Below are positions 54,009-64,000 of a DNA stretch of 64,000 nt, in pieces (position 1 is the stretch's first letter; each line of letters opens with the position of its first letter). The notes below the pieces were generated by a model. That model did not search any database and was not told where the DNA came from. It was given only the letters and a program-made list of their open reading frames with translations. Where the stretch lies: NCBI GenBank assembly GCA_934047225.1, contig OW204000.1:19238001-19302000 (forward strand). Reading direction: 5' to 3'. The stretch is from Ypsolopha sequella (Eukaryota; Arthropoda; Insecta; Lepidoptera; Ypsolophidae). The position numbers and the translations under genes were made by a program.

Positions 54009-56500
54009 ATAAAGATAAAGATAAAGATAAAGAATCATTTATTTAAATGCCACAACACACACGAAACAAAACACATTTTAAATACAACTTTTTTAACTAA
54101 AAATAAAATTGACAAATACCACACTGATACATATAAATATGGAACGTCATGTGTCGTGGCAATAAAAAGGACCCCAACTCAGCATATGCTACGGGTGTTA
54201 CCAGTAACATCCCGCAACGCTGTTATTCTGCGAGGGCCTGCAGTTGATATATAAGCACAGAAACAGTACACGGCATCCGAATAAAATAGAAGTACGTATA
54301 TAAATATAAATATTTATTTATGTCGTATATAAAATTAAAAATAAATATTCACATAGTATAAACTATTTAAAATATAAAGTATTGTGAGTGGATAAATAAA
54401 AAGGCAAAATTTTGGCTTAAAACAAATAGAAATAATTGAAAATATTATTATTGAATGATATTGTTTATCTTGCAATTGAAAGGAGTTAATTTATAAAGAC
54501 AATGTATATAAAGAAAGAAACGTGAGTTTTCTGTCTGAAACTTTAGGTTGGCGATTATCATTGCAAAGAGAGAAGATATTTTTTAAATTTTAATTTAAAG
54601 TTGTTCTTATACTTCAAAGTACGTAAAGGGGGTGGAATATTGTTCCAACACTTAGACGCCGAATATCTAAAGCTACCTCTGAATGCAGCAGATTTATGTG
54701 ACGGACACAAAATAGAACCTACCCTAGTACTACGCATACTGTATGAAGAGGCAGACCATTTCAATTTGTCAAATAAGTACTTTGGAGAACCTGTTTTCAC
54801 AACTCCAAACAGAAGGCAGGCGAGATGATACTGCAGTCTATCTTTCATATTAAGTATGTTGGCGTTGTTAAGGAATGGAGTTACGTGGGATCGTGGAGGT
54901 ATATGAAAGCAAAAACGAGCACAGGCATTTTGAACCCGCTGGATGAGGCGCATCGTCTTGGCATAGAGACAAGGGCCGAAAACGGCAATGCAGTAGTTAA
55001 GTTTTGACAGGATGAGCGCCTCACAAAGCCTAACTCGTAATTCTTCTTTGAGAAAGTCACGTATGCGATAGACAACACTAAGGCGGTAAAAACAGTTTCT
55101 TGCTAGCTCAGCAACGTGAGTTTCAAAGCGTAGTTCTTTGTCGATAATAACCCCCAAATTTCTAGCTTCATGCACTCTTTCTACTGACTCGTTCATGATA
55201 GTAACTGTAGGGTTAGCTGAAGATATGCTTTTGATTTGATGACGACTACCGAGGACCATAAATTTTGATTTAGAAGGATTAAGAGCTAGAGAATTTTTGT
55301 TAGACCACAAAGAAATACGTTCCAAATCTTCGTTTAATTTTGTTACAGCATCATCTACATTAGCGGGAGTACAATGTATGTATATCTGGAGGTCATCAGC
55401 ATACATATGATATTGACAGTTTAATATATTACTCACGATGTCACCACTATACAATATAAAAAGAAGAGGTCCAAGAATAGATCCCTGAGGAACTCCACGG
55501 TCCATAGAAGTAATTTGAGATCTAAGACTGCTACCATCACGTCTTTGCAATATCACTTGCTGTTGTCTATCACTCAAATAACTATCAAACCATCTGACTG
55601 TGGCAACATCAAACCCATAGTATGAGAGCTTTGATAGCATAAGATTAATGTTAATGCAATCAAAAGCTCTAGAAAAATCTAGTAAAGCCAGAATAGTTCC
55701 CTGTCCAGTATCTCGTGCGGCGAGCATGTTATCTACGACGTCTAACAGAGCTGTGTTTGTACTTCTTCCCCTTCTAAAACCTGACTGTACTTCTGGCAGT
55801 ATTTTATTACATTCTAAATAAGCTGTAGTTTGAGAGTATATTACATTTTCCAGTATTTTAGATAAATACGGTAGAACACTAACAGGACGAAGGTCTTTTA
55901 CGCCAGATGGGTTATTGTTTTTAGGAATAGGTTTTACAAGAGCCATTTTCCATACTTTAGGGAACGTATTTGTACGAATGGATCTATTTATGATTCCAGT
56001 AATGACACCCAACGTAGAAGGTAACGTCATTAAAATCATGTCCATTATAAGACGGTCAGCTCCTTGAGCATTAGAACTAATTTTAAATATCACTTTAGCC
56101 ACAAAAGATTCGTCAACTGGATTTAATTTAAAAGTAGAAGAGCTAAATCTATGACATTCAAAATATGCTAAATCGGATATAGATACGTCTTTGCTTCCAG
56201 GGATGTTAAGAAAATGAGAATTAATTTCATTTGGGTTATTAAGGTGTTCAGGAATTTGGGATGACGCCTTAAAACTGACAGCAACTGTATTTTTAAGATT
56301 CTTCCAAAGTAATTTAGAATTATTCATATTTTTATTTATATGGTGCTCAAAGTATGCTCTCTTTTCGTAAAATAGTGATGAATTTACTAAATGTTTTAAC
56401 TCTTTATAAGACTTAACATATCGCCTTAACAGTTTCACATTAGGGCGCGGCGCGCCGCGTCGTGGTGTTGTGGCTATAGACAAATATAGGTACATCTAGA
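54009..56500 (-). mobile_element. 5'-truncated CR1/Jockey-type retrotransposon
   Basis: Read on the minus strand: a long RT frame (56495-54558), about 520 bp of 3' untranslated sequence, and a microsatellite tail of (ATCTTT)n seen as AAAGATAAAGATAAAG at 54009-54032 on plus. The endonuclease and ORF1 are missing. The 5' junction at about 56500 falls at the edge of the dispersed family at 56505, consistent with premature stop of reverse transcription on insertion. Confidence 0.8.
54558..56495 (-). CDS. Reverse transcriptase, intact 645-codon frame
   Basis: The frame is open from 56495 to the stop. RT blocks in order: KVWKMALVKPIPK and DLRPVSVLP (fingers, residues about 181-209), QSGFRRGRSTNTALLDVVDN (237-256), LLDFSRAFD (motif A, 271-279, catalytic D273), GVPQGSILGPLLF (motif B, 334-346), MYADDLQIY (motif C, D367-D368), then LALNPSKSKFMVLG, RNLGVIIDKELRFETHV, and a C-terminal CWNNIPPPLR. 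All RT catalytic residues are present. The ATG is not native: the copy is 5'-truncated, and the first ~20 residues may be read-through from the junction. It copies element RNA at a nicked target; without its endonuclease this copy cannot move alone. Of the RT copies in the window it is the least damaged. Confidence 0.85.
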   Translation of the reverse strand: MYLYLSIATTPRRGAPRPNVKLLRRYVKSYKELKHLVNSSLFYEKRAYFEHHINKNMNNSKLLWKNLKNTVAVSFKASSQIPEHLNNPNEINSHFLNIPGSKDVSISDLAYFECHRFSSSTFKLNPVDESFVAKVIFKISSNAQGADRLIMDMILMTLPSTLGVITGIINRSIRTNTFPKVWKMALVKPIPKNNNPSGVKDLRPVSVLPYLSKILENVIYSQTTAYLECNKILPEVQSGFRRGRSTNTALLDVVDNMLAARDTGQGTILALLDFSRAFDCININLMLSKLSYYGFDVATVRWFDSYLSDRQQQVILQRRDGSSLRSQITSMDRGVPQGSILGPLLFILYSGDIVSNILNCQYHMYADDLQIYIHCTPANVDDAVTKLNEDLERISLWSNKNSLALNPSKSKFMVLGSRHQIKSISSANPTVTIMNESVERVHEARNLGVIIDKELRFETHVAELARNCFYRLSVVYRIRDFLKEELRVRLCEALILSKLNYCIAVFGPCLYAKTMRLIQRVQNACARFCFHIPPRSHVTPFLNNANILNMKDRLQYHLACLLFGVVKTGSPKYLFDKLKWSASSYSMRSTRVGSILCPSHKSAAFRGSFRYSASKCWNNIPPPLRTLKYKNNFKLKFKKYLLSLQ

Positions 56501-56504
56501 TCCG

Positions 56505-56935
56505 ACAATTCCCATGGCTTAACTTTCAAAGGTTTTTTTATTATTTTTCAGAGTTTATGTAATTTTGGGACATGGTTTTTATTATTTTGGTATAAATTAA
56601 CCATTATTTTTTCATAATTTTTTAAAGAATTGTCAGATGACCTTGTCACTTGAGAATTTTACACAGTATACCAATTGTGATGTGTGATTGCTTATAAAAA
56701 AAATTGGTCTGTCTCTGTCTGTCTATTCATCTGTCATCTAGCTGTCAAATTAGTCTAAAGCAAATTATTAAAAATTTATCTTGATAGCAGAGGACACATT
56801 TCAAATGGAAGATGCAGCCTTTTTGTAAAAATATTCATCATCATGAGGTTTTTTAGACCAAAACTTCGAAAATACGGCTTATTAAGCCTAAATCTCGAAA
56901 TGGTTTTCGAATTAACACACCTTAACGTAATTTAA
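56505..56935 (+). repeat. Dispersed family, plus copy 2
   Basis: ATTCCCATGGCTTAACTTTC, TAAATTAACCATTATTTTTT, TTGGTCTGTCTCTGTCTGTC, AAATTTATCTTGATAGCAG and AATACGGCTTATTAAGCCTA align with 45355-45840. It lies directly beside the truncated end of the retroelement. Confidence 0.65.
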
Positions 56936-57004
56936 TCTATGCCTAAATGCCTATTGGCGTCAGTACGCAGCGCACGTCACATGCACTCATAGTCGGCAGC
57001 CATT

Positions 57005-57568
57005 ACAGTAGAGCCACTGAGTGATGGCGCCTATGACGTTTAAATGCCTACAAAGTATCGTAATTATTTATAAGCAAGTGTGAATTAAAAAATGTAATAC
57101 TTCATTGTTGATAGTGATGTCCTACTTGTTTCGGTTATTATTCTTCGATTTGAATGTTGCTTTATTGTGCAATAGAATTCGTGTAGAAACAAAGTTTTTT
57201 TTTTTTAAGTTTCTCATTTTTTATAGGTCGTGTTTGAGGTCGCCAAGTTACGCAATAATATTTAATTAAAAACAAAACAATGACGAAGTTAAACTAAACG
57301 AAAATAAATGATAGTAAAATACTTTTTTCGATTTAGATATTTAAACATGTCTTGGGGGCCCCGGGGCACTACACCGCATAGCCCTCCGATAGCTACGCCA
57401 CTGGTTTTGGCACATTTTCCTTTTGTATCATTATGTTGAATGTTGAATGACGTGTGTAATGATGAGTAAACTCACACTTGATTTTTATTTTTAACCGAAA
57501 TTTGAAATGTACCTCATCACTAAATGCAGCTGTCATAAGTGCCATCACTCAGTGGCCCTACTTTAGCA
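57005..57568. mobile_element. TIR-bounded segment, 564 bp
   Basis: CAGTAGAGCCACTGAGTGAT GGCGCCTATGAC at the left is complemented by GTCATAAGTGCCATCACTCA GTGGCCCTACTTT at the right. The interior contains TAGCTACGCCACTGG at 57395-57410, itself like the terminus of a different element family. No transposase. Confidence 0.55.
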
Positions 57569-60165
57569 GGCTTCGTCAATGATTAGACGAGATCTCGTTT
57601 AGGGGTACATGTTCAGAATATGTACGTCACTTCCAGGACGAACCTTTTTAACAAGAAATGATTTGATATATTTTTTTACTAATCCTTCATTATTTTTATT
57701 TATTCAAGATAAGACAATGCTTATTGGATTAAAAAAAATGAAATTACCCCGTAAGCGAATGCGCAGTTAGTACTGACATATTCTTAAGACATACATATAT
57801 GGCCGCTATCAATTCCTTTCCCAATGATTTAGTAAAGAGGCGACTGTATCTGTAGCACACACCGCTGCTTTTTTAAGTCCGTGGGAGATACAGAATCAAT
57901 GAAAAAATTATCACATCTTTCAATTATTTCATCTACTTTAGTTTTAGTTAAACTGTTGCCGTTAATTCGAGAGAATGATGACAGATGGAGTGTGGCGATA
58001 TCTCGAAAAAATATTACAAGTCAACAAGAGCTTCTTCACGACAAAAATAAATAAAAGCACGTTAAAAAAATATCAACGGTACAACAAATGGGACGAAATA
58101 AATCCAAATCATGATTATTTAAACTTTTTTTATAAATAAAAACCCTGGAATAGAATATATATACGATCTTATTATTTGGTAAGGTATATCAGTTTTATAA
58201 TACGACAACACTGCCTTACACCGCAGATATTATAAACCTTTTTCTGAAATGTCGATTCAAAAAGTCGAGGATTCATACTGCAGGCATTATGATTGCTGAT
58301 TTGACAGAAATAATGAGCAGAAGGAAATTTTAGTTATAGCACGAGCTCTTTGAAAGGTGACATTTATTTATAAAGCCAAACTACCATATTGGCAAGTAAT
58401 AATAATAAATCAGCAACACGGATCGTAATACTTTTTGTAACGAGTAACTGACTCGGAGCTGGACTCAGGAAAACGATAAAAACAAATTAACGAGTTTCAC
58501 AAAAATGGTAATAGAACATTGATCACTTAGATACAGAGTCTTAATTCAATATGATTTCCGCTACATAAATAAAATGACAACCTCTATACAAGGTTCTTAA
58601 ATTCAAGTGAACACAGTATCGCTAATAGATAACTTTTCGCCAAAAATAATATTTTTTGCGCTTTTTTTTAACTTTTACGTAGAAATTGAGTCAGCTGATT
58701 CATTAAGTTTTGTACTAGGAAGTGGAAAATATATACGACAAAAATACTTTTTATTAACAAATGGGACCTTTTAATGATATACAATCTACCCTAAAAACAT
58801 CATGATAAATATAAAATATTGCAATGCAAAACAGTAAAAAAAAGGTTTTAACCCCTGACATTTGCAAACGTCACCATTCTCTCGAATGAACGGCCAGAGT
58901 TTAGTTCAAGACAAGTTTCCCCTCCTTTTCCTAATTTCATCCAGAAATAAAAATCTTAATCTATTTATAAATTCAAACGCTTAACACAAGTTAAATGGAA
59001 ATCCGAGAACAATTTATTGTGAATTCTTCGATGACGCCACATTTGAACATAAAGCGTTTTTTGACGGAATCCTTCGTAAAATGTTCAGTCATACACATTT
59101 ATATCAGTCATATCATAGCTATACCATAATAATGAAAGCTCATCGGTCAAAAGAGCTTTAACACTTTTACACTTAAAAAGTGAACACATAGGTAAATTCC
59201 CAGACCTTTTTGTTTTAATTTCGACTTTCGTTTCAAATTAAATTTGTTTATTTCTATTGAAACTAAACTTTTAAAACTATTTATAACTGAGTATTCGATT
59301 ATTGTTATGCCCTTATGGCTCACTTCTGATTTATTTTGTTATGCATTAGGCTATTGATTTATATATTATATATGTTTTCAATATGCGTTTTTACTGTACT
59401 TATTAGTCTGTCAATCTTCCTAGCAAAAAATAAATAAATAAAAAAGATAAAAAAGATATATTTATCTTAAAAGCCTTTAAAATAAATATATATATATTTT
59501 TTGGTACCTTGAAAAAATATTATATGTATTTAACAACATAATAATTGTTAATCTGATGGATTCGAGCCACGATCTGGACTGCGATCTAATGTTTTACTAT
59601 TTTTCGAGAAATAAGGCTCTAAAATGTGCGATATAAAAAAAGCAAAACGATTTTAATGTGAAAACAACACCAATGATTTCATTATAAATTTTTCCTTTTT
59701 TTTTACTCCTTTGTTGCACCTGACATTAAGACTATGAATGGGTTAAGTTTAACCCCTATGCGACTCGTTAAGCCCGTAAAAAGTAATATCTTAACTAATT
59801 AGATGGGATAGGCGCCTTCAAGTCGGTCACTAATGCATGCGTAGGTTTCAGACACTGCAATGCCTTAACCAACATATGTAAACACCTGTGAAAGGCAATT
59901 CTCACCTCTATGACAATGTGATACAAATTTTTCTAGAGGCAGTGGTTATAATGGTTGATTAGTATCGTTTAAAATTCAACTAAAGTCTGAAAGAGAGCTG
60001 CTGAAAGAGTTATGGTTATCACTACGTGTACAAGTACCTTAATTTAACAGAATTCAGATCAAAACGTTAGTTTTGTTTGTGAATTGTCATTTTATTTCCA
60101 TTTATATAGGTATATGTGTAGTATGAGAACTAGTGGTCTTTATTTTTAAAGTTACTATAAGAAAG
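57569..60165. other. Mostly unique AT-rich sequence, one MITE relic
   Basis: At 58255-58615, GGATTCATACTGCAGGC, CGAGTTTCACAAAAATGGTAAT, TTGATCACTTAGATACAGAG and TCTATACAAGG resemble a decayed TACAAGGTG-family copy. On the minus strand around 57790-58010 a stretch reads like coding sequence (TKVDEIIERCDNFFIDS) without a family match I can name. Nothing else was recognised. Confidence 0.4.
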
Positions 60166-60170
60166 AGTCC

Positions 60171-60440
60171 TCTAAAAAGGCCGGTTTGGTTGAATCATAT
60201 TATGATTCTGTTGTAATGCCGTCTCTTTTGCACGCATGAAGAAACTCTGACTCTATCCTATTTTCAAATCATTTCATGATTCACCCAAGCTGACCTTTTT
60301 AGATCCTCCTCTAAAAAGGCTGTTTTGTATGAATTACATTATGACTCTGTTCTAATGCCGCCTCTTTTGCACGCGTGAAAAATCTGAGTCAATCCTACTT
60401 TCAAATCATTTTATGATTCACCGAAGTCGGCCTTTTTAGA
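60171..60440. mobile_element. Two hairpin MITEs in tandem
   Basis: Unit 1 (60171-60303) and unit 2 (60310-60440) both start TCTAAAAAGGC and end (G)CCTTTTTAGA, with inverted inner arms (TTGAATCATATTATGA / TCATGATTCACCCAA). Between units only 6 bp remain (TCCTCC). The units share TAATGCCGYCTCTTTTGCAC GCRTGAA, so one is a copy of the other. Confidence 0.8.
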
Positions 60441-62150
60441 TCCCCAGATTACACAATTATAACAATGAAACATAAGCTGGCTGTGAAGTTTGGTTCTTTT
60501 GGCTGCTCTTTTTATTACAGACGTATATTTAAAATGGTCAAAACTTTAACCGCTTACTTGCCAGTGACTTAAAAGTAAACTTTTTAAGAAAAATGGAACA
60601 TCGAAATTGTAATTTAAGGCTAGCAGTTTATTTCACATCATGCCGCATACTGATTAGATTAAAATGGTATGCCAGGTTAGCCCATTTTGTGTCTAAAAAA
60701 AGGTTTTTTCCTGGCTGCTTCCAGACATTTTATTATTTGCGTATAGGCAGTCAATTATGGAAGCAGTTTGCAACTGCGCTTTAACCGACTGAAAAAAACC
60801 CGAGAGTGATCCATTTAATGCGTATGTTTGTGATTTTGCTTTTAACTCAAAAAAACTATTAAATACTATTATTATCAATTTAACTTTTGTTAGACTTAGT
60901 ATTATTTGAACAATCTTACATTCAATCTTTGAATATTAATTAATTCTTTGAAATGTGTAAATTAAATAAAGGGAGTGCCTCCGCTGCCCGCGCTGGCACC
61001 CAAAAATAACGCCGTTGGGAACCGGCAGTACATTACTGCCGTTGCCGGGATGAAGCACTTTTTTGTTCCGAATACGCGTCGAAATAAAACTTCATCTAAA
61101 TATCCCGCCTTTATTTTTATTTAAGTATGTATATGTATTTATATAGTTATATTTATATCATATACATTTTAATTTTTAGTTCGTTTATGTATGTTTACGT
61201 TACTTAAGCAATAAAGAATATATATTCTATTATTATGTTAGCATAATAAGTTTAGTTTAAGTTGCTCACAGATAATTTGTTATCATTTACAACTACTTAC
61301 AATGCCCCTTTTTATGTTCGTTTTTTTATATATTTTCTTTCTACGCAAAGGTTGCCTGGGAGATATGGCTGTAAGCAAAAAGTGCCGCTTTTGTACACAA
61401 TGTCTGTTCTCTATATAAAAATTTGTTTTAAATGTCTATGTAAATGTACAAAAATGTAAAAAAAGTGTAAAACCAAATATATATTTTTTTTAACTATGCC
61501 TACCCGCCTATTCTTAAAATTTGTATTTTTTTTAATACTATCCATGTCTCTGTTAGGAGACTAAGGAGTTTGGTGGTTATAAGGTTTTAAGCGGCTAGCG
61601 TAAAACTAAAAATAAAATTATTTGCAAATTCGTGTTTAGAATGTAAAAATGTTTAATTTTGCAATTAAAGCAAATTGCAATTATTTGCAATAATAATAGC
61701 AAAAATAGATTAATTTTGTTAATTTTATATATGTTAAAAAATTCAACACTTGAAATTTAACTATATTATGCTATCCTGCTGTCAGTGTAAGGCGGGCGCC
61801 GGCGTCGTCCGACGATCAAACTGAACGCAGCCTACACTAACAATCAAGTTTGAGAAAAAAAAAACATGGCGCTTATTTGTTGTGAAAAAATATTTGTAGT
61901 TTGCATCGTGTATCGAATTTTCTGCCTACAAGTGCTCGACTCGAAATTAATCTTTTTTGTATTTAACATTTTGAGAGTTTTGATGTAGTTTTAAATAGGG
62001 CTTTCTCATACCCCTTCACGAAATTTTGCCCCAATATAAGCAACGTGACTTTCAATATAGGTAATGAGTTAATTTTGTTTTATTAAATTGTTTCGTTTTA
62101 TTTTTGAGAAAAGCACTATTCATGCTTCGACCGTAAAACCGTAATTAGCC
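60441..62150. other. No recognised gene; one GC-rich repeat fragment
   Basis: 60965-61085 (GCTGCCCGCGCTGGCACCC, GAACCGGCAGTACATTACTG, CGAATACGCGTCGAAATAAA) is GC-rich and ends like a retroposon. 61785-61835 (GTGTAAGGCGGGCGCCGGCG) is another short GC-rich island. The rest is AT-rich without motifs. Confidence 0.4.
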
Positions 62151-62152
62151 CA

Positions 62153-62216
62153 CCCTGGCGTCGTACATAAAAGTCCTCGCCCTGCAGGCTCGGACTTTTA
62201 ACTTACTCGGCCAGGG
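62153..62216. repeat. Nested two-stem palindrome
   Basis: CCCTGGC (62153-62159) pairs with GCCAGGG (62210-62216), and inside it AAAAGTCC (62169-62176) pairs with GGACTTTT (62192-62199). The loop TCGCCCTGCAGGCTC is GC-rich. It could form a cruciform or a structured transcript. No associated gene. Confidence 0.6.
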
Positions 62217-63550
62217 AGAGCTCACTTACTTGGTCTTAGCAGTAATGTATAACATGGCAGCATACATTTTCAAACTTTTCTTTTTCATTTTATTTGGTTA
62301 GCCATTTCCGCCTAGATTCCAGTTATCAAAATATTTGCTTTATTTGTAAAGTAGGGATTTGCAAAATGTAATCACAAGTCTTTAAAAAGTTGAATTTTGT
62401 AAAATGGTTTTGTAAATTTCACAGATTGCAAATGCGAGAATTTTCGCTCTACAAAGCGCACTGAGAACAAAAAGAAGATAAAAATAAATTATTGCTTTTT
62501 CCGCCCTTCCGTAATTTTCGCTAATTTGGTAGATCTGATTTTACACTACATTTAAGATGAACTTTACTCCTTTATGCCATTGAATAAGCCTAGCTACCCT
62601 TTTTGATATTTTAATTTCTTATTTATGACTAAGATTACTAGTTCTTTTCTCTTAGTAAAAAATATTTTGGAAATATTTTGTGTATCATTTAGTTTTTAGG
62701 ACATTTAATTTTATAGTAGTTTTAGATTCCTTATTAATATTTTAAGGTTGTTATAATATTAGGTCTTTACATTTGAAATTGCCGTTTTCTATAGAGAATT
62801 TGAAGGAAACTCAATTGTTTTTATTAACATTTTTGTATTTTTTAAAATCCAAATTATCTAATTTCTTTTGTGTATGAATGAGACAACATTAAGCTAACAG
62901 AAACATTCATTTAATTTTTAAAAAGTGTCAGCTGTTCAGAAATTATTTCGAATCTTATCATGGAAATGGTTGGCATTTAGTATGGACTATTTTTGAAATT
63001 TTAATTTTCGTTATCAAACTGATAAGAAAAACAAAATTTAATACGTCAACCTTGAAATCAACTTTCAAACAAAAAACAAATAATTGGCGATAGCTATTGA
63101 ATTACTGGAACTATGAACTCATGAATCTGTAAGAAAATTTCGGCAATTTCATATTCGGCAAGACCTATTGTTAATAATCAATACACAATAATAATAAATA
63201 AATATGATTAATTGAAAATGGATCAATATTACTCACGGATACTCACAAACTATTGTTGACTACCTACATGCTAACTGTTTAAAACTATAACGACAACAGA
63301 GGGCCATTTACAACGACAGTGAAACTACAATTTCGGTTAGAAATGCAGCCTTGCCAAAGTCAAGAGATTTATCAGAAAATCAGAAAACAAATTTTGGTTG
63401 GAAAAGTGGGTTAGCCCGAGCGTGTGCTACCGATGCTTTTGATTAGATAATATAAGATAAACATTCATTATTCACCACAACACGAAATATAAACGACGTG
63501 ACAAAATCTAACAATTTTTAACATTGACTCAACACATTAAAACTTAATTA
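62217..63550. other. No recognised feature
   Basis: AT-rich sequence without motifs, inverted repeats or matches to families found elsewhere in the window. Confidence 0.4.
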
Positions 63551-63552
63551 TT

Positions 63553-63591
63553 CAGACACACACACACACACCCTCACACACACACACAGCC
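63553..63591. repeat. CA microsatellite
   Basis: ACACACACACACACACAC is interrupted by one CCCT and then resumes ACACACACACAC. Ordinary dinucleotide repeat. Confidence 0.9.
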
Positions 63592-64000
63592 GTGAAAAAG
63601 GGACTCTAAGCCCAGAATGTTCTGCAGTGTAGACAGTCACAGTAACAAGCTGCAGCACTGTTATTCCGCCAGAGCCTAATTTTATTAACAAAAAAAAAAG
63701 AACTTAAATAACATATAATAAAATTATACCTAACTAAATTAAGAAAAAAACTAAAGTCTAAGAAAACCCTAGAAAAAAAATAGCCCAATTGTACATAATT
63801 GAAAATCGCATCTGTCAATCATACAAATGTGTCTGTCAATATGTGTTTTAGACGGGAATGAGTGCATTCCGTTTTGCGCGTTAAATGCATGTTGACGAAC
63901 TGCATCAACGCGTTTCATGCAGAGAAACAAATCGGAACAAATATTTTGTGGAAAGAGATTTTAAACACTATATTTACCATCCGTCCTGAGCTTAAGAGGA

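Overview
The window looks like an AT-rich, repeat-dominated stretch of an insect nuclear genome, most probably a moth or butterfly. No single-copy host gene, rRNA or functional tRNA was recognised. The lepidopteran call rests on recalled repeat types. These include a GGTTCCGTACC-type dispersed repeat with a 'CAAGTGCGAGTCGGA'-like flank, a CR1-type 3' tail ending in AATAAAGAATAAAG, an RTE-like 3' tail ('GTCCAGCAGTGGACG' with a GATG microsatellite), tRNA-headed SINEs, and mariner and Tc1 transposases. It is an inference, not a database result.

Layout. 0-5 kb: end of a TIR element, a Penelope-like GIY-YIG fragment with a possible hammerhead-like motif, an RTE-like 3' tail, a fold-back element and a three-unit tandem of a dispersed repeat. 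5-7 kb: a decayed OTU-like domain that runs into a 622-bp palindrome, then a tRNA-derived SINE. 7-15.3 kb: scattered 3' ends of non-LTR retrotransposons, including a clean 102-codon C-terminal tail at 14971-15279. 15.7-25.4 kb: a 27-bp minisatellite, nested elements, an RT C-terminal remnant, a TTAA-bounded MITE and hairpin MITEs. 26-30.2 kb: a THAP-like remnant, a Tc1 deletion derivative with intact ends, an RTE-like tail and two adjacent fold-back MITEs. 31.7-36.1 kb: an internally duplicated repeat, a TIR MITE, a 1,044-bp palindrome and another TTAA-type copy. 36.4-41 kb: a nearly intact mariner and a minus-strand non-LTR retrotransposon (endonuclease plus RT). 41.6-53.4 kb: MITEs, SINEs, palindromes and a second hammerhead-like motif. 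54-56.5 kb: a minus-strand CR1/Jockey-type RT with an uninterrupted 645-codon frame. 56.5-64 kb: a TIR-bounded segment, a tandem pair of hairpin MITEs and otherwise unremarkable sequence.

The coding features act independently. They are polymerases, endonucleases or transposases of separate selfish elements, mostly 5'-truncated (non-LTR) or internally deleted (DNA elements). The exception is the OTU-like fragment, a captured or TE-borne protease fold whose predicted nucleophile is serine instead of cysteine. The best leads are the two hammerhead-like motifs, the OTU fragment beside the palindrome, and several very long near-perfect inverted repeats whose families I cannot name.
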